Shown in pieces: positions 4,438-10,097 of a stretch of 10,097 bases of DNA. This DNA comes from CAWJHE01 sp964614855 (GTDB lineage: Bacteria > Chloroflexota > Anaerolineae > Anaerolineales > UBA4823), in assembly GCA_964614855.1 (NCBI GenBank), contig CAZTMX010000100.1, positions 1 through 10,097 of the forward strand. The letters run 5' to 3'. Made by a program: the position numbers and the translations under genes. A model generated the notes under the pieces. It was not told where the DNA came from. It made no database searches and saw nothing but the letters and a program-made list of their open reading frames with translations. Positions within the stretch are counted from its first letter, which is position 1. Every line of letters begins with the position of its first letter.

Positions 4438-7221
4438 ATGGCAGAACAAGCACAATACAATCACCTGGAAATTGAACCCAATTGGCAGGCGCGCTGGGAA
4501 GCGGATGGGTTGTATGATTCCAATATCGACCCGGCGAAGCAGAAGTTTTATGCTTTGACCATGCTCCCTTACCCTTCAGGTGATCTGCATATCGGTCACT
4601 GGTATGCCATGACACCGGCGGATGCGCGCGCCAGGTTCAAGCGTATGATGGGTTTTAATGTGCTTTTCCCCATTGGATTTGACGCATTCGGTCTGCCGGC
4701 AGAAAATGCTGCAATTAACCGCGGCATTCACCCGAAACAGTGGACCTATGCCAATATTGACCGTATGCGTTCACAGCTAAAAAGTATGGGCGCCATGTTC
4801 GATTGGCGCCGCGAAGCGATTTCAGCGGATCCGAAGTATTACAAATGGACCCAGTGGTTTTTTTCGCAATTGTTTAAGCACAATCTGGCTTACCGCAAGA
4901 TGTCGCCGGTGGATTGGTGCCCGCACTGCAATACCACCCTGGCGCGTGAACAGGTATGGGGAGAAGACCGGCACTGCGAGCGCTGCGGTACACAGGTGAT
5001 TAAAAAGAACCTGGAGCAGTGGTTCTTCCGCACAACCAATTATGCCGATGAGCTGTTGGATTTTTCGCACATCGACTGGCCTGAACGGGTGCAGACACTG
5101 CAAACCAATTGGATCGGTCGCTCTATTGGCGCTTCGGTCGTATTCTCCACGGAGTTTGACGACCCGCTGGAAGTGTTTACCACGCGTCCGGATACCCTGT
5201 GGGGTGCCACTTTCATGGTGCTCTCACCCGAACATCCCCTGGTTAAGAAGATCACTTCTGAAGCACAAAGGGCTGAAGTAGATGAATACGCAGCGCAAGC
5301 AGCCCGCCAGACGGATATCCAGCGCGAGGCTGTTGATAAAGAAAAGACGGGTGTCTTCACGGGCGGCTTTGCGATCAACCCGGTCAATGGGCACCGCATC
5401 CCAATCTGGATTGCCGATTATGTCTTGATGACCTACGGCACCGGCGCCATCATGGGTGTCCCTTCCCATGATGAGCGTGACTTTGCCTTTGCTTTGAAGT
5501 TCGGATTGCCCATCCTGCCGGTGATCCAACGCACCGACGGCCTGGTCAAGTCCCAGGTCAAGGCGGGTTGCGTGCAAGCCGGGTTTGCGGAGACGCTGAG
5601 CGCTGCAGGCATAGCCGTTGAGGCCGCAGGTGATGGTTTCTCGCTGATCATCCCGGTTGACAAAGTCGACGCTTACCTGCAAATCGCACAGAAATATCTA
5701 AATGAAGGTTGCTCGACCGAAGTGGTTGGCAGCGTCTGGTCTTTTATCTTTGATGACGGCATCCAGTCCTGGAATTCGGTCGAAGATGACCGGCGTATCC
5801 TGGCGCGCATCCAGGAAAATAATCCGGAAGCCAGAAGTGCACGTACGTTGATGGAGTACCTGTGGGGCGTTGAGTTCTATCGTGACGCGCTGTACCATCA
5901 TGAATACGGCGCGATGATCAACTCCGAGGATTTTTCTGGTACGCCTGGCGATGTTGCGCGCGAGCGAGTGATTGCATGGCTGGAAAGCCAGGAGGTAGGG
6001 AAGGGGGCAGTGAATTACCGCCTGCGCGATTGGCTGATCTCGCGCCAGCGTTATTGGGGCGCACCTATCCCGATCGTCTACTGTGAGGAACACGGCGCGG
6101 TAGCTGTGCCGGATGAGCAGTTACCGGTTTCATTACCCGATGATGTCGAGTGGCTGCCCACCGGGGAGAGCCCGCTGAAATTGCACCCGACCTGGAAGCA
6201 GACCACCTGTCCGATTTGCGGAAAACCTGCCGTGCGCGAGACGGATACCATGGATACTTTTATGTGCTCCTCATGGTATCACCTGCGTTATCTGAGCCCG
6301 GATTATGATCAATACCCGTTTGACCCGGCTGAATACAATTACTGGATGCCGGTGGATACCTATACCGGTGGGATCGAGCATGCTACCATGCACCTGATCT
6401 ACACCCGTTTCTTCCACAAAGCCGGGCGCGATATGGGCGTGATGAAAGGCCCTGAGCCGATGACCCAGCTGCGTAACCAGGGCATCATCCTGGGCGAGGA
6501 CTCCGAAAAGATGTCCAAGAGCCGAGGGAATGTGATCGCACCGGATGAGCTGGTGCGCAAGTACGGCGCTGACACGGTACGGGCATATCTGATGTTCTTT
6601 GCCCGCTGGGATATGGGAGCGCCGTGGAATAGTAGCGGTATCGAAGGAACATCCCGCTGGTTGAAACGTGCCTGGGCGTTGTTGACCGAACAGCCTCACT
6701 CCAAGGTGCGTGCAACTGATGAAAATGCGGAAGCACGCCGTAATCTACGGCGGAAGCTGCACCAGACAGTTAAGAAGGTAACACACGATTTCGAAACCTT
6801 TGAATTCAACACGGTGATTTCTGCGTTGATGGAGTTGTTAAACGAAATGAGCAAGGCGCGCGAGCAAGGTCTGGTCGGCACAGCCGAATGGGCTGAAGCG
6901 CAGGATTTCTACCTGCGCATGATGGCGCCGGTCACACCGCATATTGCCGAAGAGATCTGGTCGATGCTGGGTAAACCCCGTTCCATCCACACGCAAACCT
7001 GGCCAGAATTCGATGAAGAAGCTGCTGCAGAAGATATGATCATCCTGGTTGTCCAGGTGAACGGCAAGGTAAGAGATCGTATCCAGGCGCCGGCGGGTGT
7101 CAGCGATGAAGATGCCCGGGTAATGGCGCTGCAAAGCGAGGCGGTGCAGAAATTATTAGCAGGCAAGCAGCCTCGCAAGGTGATCCTGGTGCCGGGTAAG
7201 CTGGTTAATATCGTTATCTAA
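4438..7221 (+). CDS. leuS: Leucyl-tRNA synthetase (EC 6.1.1.4)
   Basis: This 927-residue class I enzyme joins leucine to tRNA-Leu in the cytoplasm. The catalytic HIGH motif is at 51-54 and KMSKS at 691-695. A zinc knuckle (Cys161, Cys164, Cys180, Cys183) follows the first half of the Rossmann domain. The CP1 editing domain holds the threonine-rich T-T-R-P-D-T at 248-253 and G-V-P-S-H-D-E-R-D ending at Asp348, so proofreading residues look intact. Y-R-L-R-D-W and S-R-Q-R-Y-W-G mark the return to the catalytic core, followed by a second Cys pair (591, 594). The helical anticodon-binding domain and a C-terminal domain ending V-P-G-K-L-V-N-I-V-I complete it. The leucine-specific insert seen just before KMSKS in the E. 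coli enzyme is missing. Instead CP1 carries about 105-110 additional residues between about 369 and 490, making the protein longer than the usual 800-880. AGGAGG lies 7 bases before the start. It is expressed from the leucine T-box leader. Confidence 0.98.
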   Translation: MAEQAQYNHLEIEPNWQARWEADGLYDSNIDPAKQKFYALTMLPYPSGDLHIGHWYAMTPADARARFKRMMGFNVLFPIGFDAFGLPAENAAINRGIHPKQWTYANIDRMRSQLKSMGAMFDWRREAISADPKYYKWTQWFFSQLFKHNLAYRKMSPVDWCPHCNTTLAREQVWGEDRHCERCGTQVIKKNLEQWFFRTTNYADELLDFSHIDWPERVQTLQTNWIGRSIGASVVFSTEFDDPLEVFTTRPDTLWGATFMVLSPEHPLVKKITSEAQRAEVDEYAAQAARQTDIQREAVDKEKTGVFTGGFAINPVNGHRIPIWIADYVLMTYGTGAIMGVPSHDERDFAFALKFGLPILPVIQRTDGLVKSQVKAGCVQAGFAETLSAAGIAVEAAGDGFSLIIPVDKVDAYLQIAQKYLNEGCSTEVVGSVWSFIFDDGIQSWNSVEDDRRILARIQENNPEARSARTLMEYLWGVEFYRDALYHHEYGAMINSEDFSGTPGDVARERVIAWLESQEVGKGAVNYRLRDWLISRQRYWGAPIPIVYCEEHGAVAVPDEQLPVSLPDDVEWLPTGESPLKLHPTWKQTTCPICGKPAVRETDTMDTFMCSSWYHLRYLSPDYDQYPFDPAEYNYWMPVDTYTGGIEHATMHLIYTRFFHKAGRDMGVMKGPEPMTQLRNQGIILGEDSEKMSKSRGNVIAPDELVRKYGADTVRAYLMFFARWDMGAPWNSSGIEGTSRWLKRAWALLTEQPHSKVRATDENAEARRNLRRKLHQTVKKVTHDFETFEFNTVISALMELLNEMSKAREQGLVGTAEWAEAQDFYLRMMAPVTPHIAEEIWSMLGKPRSIHTQTWPEFDEEAAAEDMIILVVQVNGKVRDRIQAPAGVSDEDARVMALQSEAVQKLLAGKQPRKVILVPGKLVNIVI

Positions 7222-7228
7222 AAGGACT

Positions 7229-7271
7229 TGTGCGGTGCAAGATCAAGATGCACCGCACACTTTTTCTTTTT
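7229..7271 (+). terminator. Intrinsic terminator after leuS
   Basis: TGTGCGGTGCA (7229-7239) and TGCACCGCACA (7249-7259) form a perfect 11-pair stem with a nine-base loop. They are followed after one base by TTTTTCTTTTT (7261-7271). It begins 8 bases after the leuS stop codon and should end the T-box-controlled transcript. Confidence 0.93.
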
Positions 7272-7293
7272 GCGAATGTTTGGAGTTGTTGAG

Positions 7294-7977
7294 ATGCGCA
7301 TCGAGGAACTAAACTGGTTTGATGTGGAAGAATACCTGCAGCATGACGACAGGCTGATGTTGGTCATCGGCTCTTGCGAACAACATGCCTACCTGAGCTT
7401 GCTGTCGGATGTGAAGATCCCCCAGGCTTTAGCCGATGCTGCCAGCCAGAAAACTGGTGTGCTTCTCGCCCCTGCTGTAAACTTTGGTGTCTCGCCGTAC
7501 TTTCTGGCTTACCCAGGCACATTCAGTTTACGTGCGACCACCTTGATGGATATCGTGGAAGACCTGGTGCGTTCGGCCTACCGCCAGGGTTTTCGCAAAA
7601 TCCTGGTATTGAACGGGCACGGCGGGAACGATGCTGTACGCTCGCGCCTGTACGAGCTGGCAAACCAGCTACCTGGATTGCAGGTGAGCTGGTATGCCTG
7701 GTGGGTTTCGCACAGTGTTGAAGCTGTCGCGTTGAAATACCAGTTAAAACCATCCCATGCCAATTGGCTGGAAGCATTTCCATTTACAAAGGTCGCGCCA
7801 CTGCCTGAAGGCGAAAAACTACCGCCGTACATCCCAGGTCTGTTGGATGCCGACAGCGCCCGACAGATATATGGAGATGGGCAGTTTGGTGGAGCCTACC
7901 AGGCGGATGCGGCGATCATGGATGAGGTATTCGCAGCCGCCCTGAAAGATATCCTGGTTTTGCTGCAATTCTCGTGA
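7294..7977 (+). CDS. Creatininase-family metal-dependent amidohydrolase
   Basis: The 227-residue protein matches the creatininase (creatinine amidohydrolase) superfamily in length and motifs. These are G-S-C-E-Q-H at 26-31 with presumed metal ligands Glu29 and His31, Asp39 as the next ligand, Y-P-G-T-F-S-L-R at 73-80, N-G-H-G-G-N at 107-112 with His109, and S-H-A-N-W-L-E at 154-160 (the H-A-x-x-x-E element). Members hydrolyse cyclic or linear amides such as creatinine or formamide-type intermediates; the substrate here cannot be named. One oddity is that the family segment usually like E-Q-H-G-P-H-L-P-L-x-T-D reads E-Q-H-A-Y-L-S-L-L-S-D, one residue shorter and without the second histidine. 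The ATG at 7294 is chosen because GGAG (7282-7285) precedes it by 8 bases. The upstream in-frame TTG at 7228 falls in the leuS terminator. No clear promoter is visible between that terminator and the start. The gene ends in tandem stops TGA-TGA. Confidence 0.88.
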   Translation: MRIEELNWFDVEEYLQHDDRLMLVIGSCEQHAYLSLLSDVKIPQALADAASQKTGVLLAPAVNFGVSPYFLAYPGTFSLRATTLMDIVEDLVRSAYRQGFRKILVLNGHGGNDAVRSRLYELANQLPGLQVSWYAWWVSHSVEAVALKYQLKPSHANWLEAFPFTKVAPLPEGEKLPPYIPGLLDADSARQIYGDGQFGGAYQADAAIMDEVFAAALKDILVLLQFS

Positions 7978-7981
7978 TGAT

Positions 7982-8010
7982 TTGACCTTTGTGCCCGGCT
8001 AAAGTACAAT
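7982..8010 (+). promoter_or_regulatory. Sigma70-like promoter for the RidA-family gene
   Basis: TTGACC (7982-7987) and TACAAT (8005-8010) are separated by 17 bases, each matching consensus at 5 of 6 positions. The -35 box begins four bases after the creatininase stop codon. Transcription would start near 8017, giving a leader of about 23 bases. Confidence 0.8.
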
Positions 8011-8039
8011 CAGACAAAATCATTATGGAGAGAAAAACG

Positions 8040-8426
8040 ATGAAAAAACAAATTGTTACAAGTGAAAAATTGCCAAAAGCCATCGGCCCGTACAACGCCG
8101 CCACGCGTTTTGGCGATCTGGTGTATACCTCCGGCCAACTGGGGCTAAGTGTTGAAACCGGTGAATTGGTGCCAGGTGGGGTTGAAGCTGAAACACGCCA
8201 GGCGCTTACCAACTTAAAAAATGTCCTTGAAGCTGCCGGCAGCTCTTTGGAGCAGGTGCTTAAAACCACGGTTTTCCTGCGAGATATCGCTGATTTTGGT
8301 CGTATGAACGCCATCTATGCAGAATTCTTCACTGTTGACTGCCCGGCACGTTCGGCTTTCCAGGTGGGCGCTCTTCCTAAAGGCGCCGCAGTGGAGATTG
8401 AGGCAGTAGCTTGGAGAGAAAGCTAA
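8040..8426 (+). CDS. ridA: RidA-family (YjgF/YER057c/UK114) 2-iminobutanoate/2-iminopropanoate deaminase
   Basis: This 128-residue protein has the typical length and signature of the RidA family: A-I-G-P-Y-N-A-A at 14-21, Y-T-S-G-Q-L-G at 29-35, and C-P-A-R-S-A-F-Q-V at 101-109, then G-A-A-V-E-I-E-A-V-A at 115-124. Arg104 and Glu119 correspond to the active-site arginine and glutamate of catalytic members, so it should hydrolyse reactive enamine/imine intermediates released by PLP enzymes such as threonine or serine dehydratases. It would act as a cytosolic trimer. The start at ATG 8040 is supported by GGAGAG at 8027-8032. An upstream in-frame TTG at 7989 lies between the -35 and -10 boxes and so cannot be on the transcript. 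The symbol is used for the family; strict orthology to enteric ridA is not proven. Confidence 0.93.
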   Translation: MKKQIVTSEKLPKAIGPYNAATRFGDLVYTSGQLGLSVETGELVPGGVEAETRQALTNLKNVLEAAGSSLEQVLKTTVFLRDIADFGRMNAIYAEFFTVDCPARSAFQVGALPKGAAVEIEAVAWRES

Positions 8427-8518
8427 CGCGGTATTTTTGCTGACAACGGCGACACGCTCCTGTTTATTTTGAATACGCCTTACGAACTTTGCAGTTTGAT
8501 CAGACAAAGGTAGCTTTG

Positions 8519-9505
8519 ATGCCCATCTCTGTCTCGGTGATTATCCCCTGTTATAACGAGCAGGACACGATTACCCTTTTGCTGGATGCGCTGCTGGAGC
8601 AAACCTATTCCCGGCAAGATATTGAAGTGGTGATTTCCGATGGTCTCTCCACGGATGAAACCCGGCAGCGTATCCAGGAGTTCTCCGCTCAACATCCCGA
8701 TCTGCAAATTAGAGTTGTTGACAACCCGCGCAGAGGCATCCCCGCTGGGTTAAATCGCGCCCTAGATGCCGCACGAGGTGAAGTCATCGTCCGCCTGGAT
8801 GCGCACTCGGTGCCTGAGAAAACCTATCTTGCGCGCTGTGTAAATGCATTAGAGAATGGATATGGCGCCAACGTGGGCGGGGTATGGCAAATCAAACCCC
8901 GCAATTCGTCATGGCAGGCTCGCAGCATTGCGGTAGCAGCGTCTCATCGATTGGGTGTAGGTGATGCGCATTACCGTTTCACAGATCGGGCGCAAGTGGT
9001 GGATACGGTACCGTTCGGCGCATTTTTCAAGAGCCTGGTGGAGAAGATCGGCCCCTTTGACGAGACATTATTGACCAACGAAGACTATGAATTTAATGTG
9101 CGTGTGCGCCAATCGGGTGGAAAAGTGTGGCTGGACCCCGCCATACGCTCAATTTACTTTGCCCGTGCCACTTTTATCCAGCTTGCCCGCCAGTACTGGC
9201 GCTACGGCTTCTGGAAGGCGGTGATGCTGCGGCGCTATCCAGAGACCATCCGTTGGCGCCAGGCGCTGCCCCCGCTGTTCATATTGAGTCTTATTGGATT
9301 ATTATTGTTGTCCATCTGGTTACCCGCAGCGCGCTGGATAATCATGTTAGAATTAATCACTTATTTCCTGATCTTACTGATCGTGGGATTACTGGCTGCG
9401 ATTAAACAGAAGGATGTGGGATTAATCTTTGGTCTCCCGCTGGCAATTGCTACCATGCATTTTTGCTGGGGGAGCGCATTTTTATGGAGTTTGATAGCTC
9501 GATGA
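8519..9505 (+). CDS. Family 2 glycosyltransferase, ExoA-like, with C-terminal membrane segments
   Basis: The 328-residue protein begins with the GT-A fold signature S-V-I-I-P-C-Y-N-E (about 6-14), followed by a D-G-L-S-T-D-E-T segment near 41-48. It continues with R-L-D-A-H, the DxD-like metal and nucleotide-sugar site, and P-F-G-A-F-F and N-E-D-Y-E-F-N with the presumed catalytic acidic residues. A Q-Y-W-R-Y-G-F-W-K segment lies where processive-type enzymes carry their Q-x-x-R-W motif. Three hydrophobic segments close the protein, anchoring it to the inner membrane. This layout is typical of ExoA-like glycosyltransferases that add sugars to lipid-linked polysaccharide precursors. The donor sugar is unknown. 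ATG 8519 is chosen because AAAGG (8506-8510) precedes it by 8 bases; an in-frame TTG at 8489 has weaker support. Its stop overlaps the next gene's start (ATGA), so the two are translationally coupled and probably work on the same glycan. Confidence 0.92.
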   Translation: MPISVSVIIPCYNEQDTITLLLDALLEQTYSRQDIEVVISDGLSTDETRQRIQEFSAQHPDLQIRVVDNPRRGIPAGLNRALDAARGEVIVRLDAHSVPEKTYLARCVNALENGYGANVGGVWQIKPRNSSWQARSIAVAASHRLGVGDAHYRFTDRAQVVDTVPFGAFFKSLVEKIGPFDETLLTNEDYEFNVRVRQSGGKVWLDPAIRSIYFARATFIQLARQYWRYGFWKAVMLRRYPETIRWRQALPPLFILSLIGLLLLSIWLPAARWIIMLELITYFLILLIVGLLAAIKQKDVGLIFGLPLAIATMHFCWGSAFLWSLIAR

Positions 9506-10097
9506 CCAACCCCAAGACTTCTACCCCAGCACGTCTTTGGCAGCTCCGCATCCGTGAAAGGCAAACCTTGCTGGTCATCGGAGATTTGCTGTTTGCCTGC
9601 CTTTCCCTGCTGGTCTCATTATACTATTGGGGCACTAGCGAACGATTTTCTGGCTTCACGCTGGATTTTCTCCAGAAGCGTGTGCCTATATGGTTTTACA
9701 TTCTTCCCGTAATTTGGGTGCTTTTGATGGTGGAATTATACGATGTCCACCGTGCAGGTGATTGGTCAAAAACCGTTAAGGGGGTGGTGATCGCTGCTGC
9801 GATCGGTTTTATGCTGTATCTCTTGTTATTTTTCTACTACTCTGTTCCGCCAAAATCCTTCCTTCCCAGGCGTGGGGTTGCCAGCTTTTTGATTTCGGTT
9901 TCGCTAATTACATTAGCCTGGAGATATCTGTATTTAAAAGCATTTGCTGCGCCGCAATTCTTACGACGTGTTTTGATCGTGGGTGGTGGAAAAACCGGCA
10001 CGATCATGATGAAAACGATCAACAGCCTAAAATCTCGCCCATTTGTTGTGGTGGGTATTATCGATGATGACCCCGAGAAATTGGGCAAGGAAATTGA
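9502..10097 (+). CDS. Polyprenyl glycosylphosphotransferase / FlaA1-like membrane protein, N-terminal part (partial)
   Basis: The frame opens at the ATG overlapping the glycosyltransferase stop and runs off the window after 198 codons. Four hydrophobic segments (about 21-42, 63-80, 93-112 and 126-145) are followed by R-R-V-L-I-V-G-G-G-K-T-G, a Rossmann nucleotide-binding turn with G-G-G-K-T-G at 161-166, then V-V-V-G-I-I-D-D-D-P. This four-helix plus Rossmann arrangement is the N-terminal half of two families. One is the initiating sugar-1-phosphate transferases (WbaP/WcaJ-like), which load the first sugar on undecaprenyl phosphate. The other is the FlaA1/CapD-like nucleotide-sugar dehydratases and epimerases. 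The missing C-terminal half decides between them. Coupling to the ExoA-like enzyme supports exopolysaccharide or capsule synthesis in the inner membrane. Confidence 0.87.
   Translation, partial: MTNPKTSTPARLWQLRIRERQTLLVIGDLLFACLSLLVSLYYWGTSERFSGFTLDFLQKRVPIWFYILPVIWVLLMVELYDVHRAGDWSKTVKGVVIAAAIGFMLYLLLFFYYSVPPKSFLPRRGVASFLISVSLITLAWRYLYLKAFAAPQFLRRVLIVGGGKTGTIMMKTINSLKSRPFVVVGIIDDDPEKLGKEI

Noticed and set aside
5224..5682. 152-codon minus-strand ORF within leuS, and several similar ones at 5698-6093 and 6271-6699
   Set aside because: They are shadows of the conserved leuS coding sequence and arise from its codon bias.
7228..7293. TTG start giving the creatininase-family protein 22 extra residues
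   Set aside because: The TTG and following codons coincide with the perfect leuS terminator stem and T run; the extra residues do not resemble the family, and ATG 7294 has a GGAG at proper distance.

Overview
The window looks like a chromosomal segment of a free-living bacterium. The best guess is Chloroflexota, possibly Anaerolineae. This rests on the look of the proteins (a MalT-like STAND regulator, a long leucyl-tRNA synthetase, an ExoA-like glycosyltransferase next to a polyprenyl glycosylphosphotransferase) and on a Gram-positive-style T-box leader. The taxon is an inference, not something the sequence proves. No CRISPR array, insertion sequence or phage gene is visible.

Left part (1-3252): the N-terminal 288 codons of a MalT/LuxR-type ATPase regulator run leftward off the window. 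A 365-base AT-rich spacer follows, then a rightward YihY/BrkB-family membrane protein. That gene is convergent with, and overlaps by 8 bases, a leftward class I/II PLP aminotransferase.

Centre (3425-7271): a tRNA-Ala(GGC) gene with a good promoter is followed by two near-identical 24-base palindromes and a complete tRNA-sensing T-box leader. The leader has a specifier loop reading CUC (Leu), a T-box sequence and a competing intrinsic terminator. Downstream lie a 128-residue zinc-ribbon-like protein of unknown function and then leuS, which ends at a strong intrinsic terminator. The simplest reading is one leucine-starvation-induced operon in which uncharged tRNA-Leu lets transcription proceed through the unknown gene into leuS. 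The LeuRS carries roughly 105-110 extra residues in its editing (CP1) domain.

Right part (7294-10097): a creatininase-family metal-dependent amidohydrolase, a RidA-family enamine/imine deaminase with its own sigma70-like promoter, and the start of a surface-polysaccharide locus. That locus consists of an ExoA-like family 2 glycosyltransferase coupled by ATGA overlap to the N-terminal part of a membrane polyprenyl glycosylphosphotransferase or FlaA1-like protein, cut by the window edge.

The most interesting items are the palindrome pair overlapping the presumed T-box promoter, the unknown zinc-ribbon gene placed between the T-box and leuS, and the inserted module in the LeuRS editing domain.
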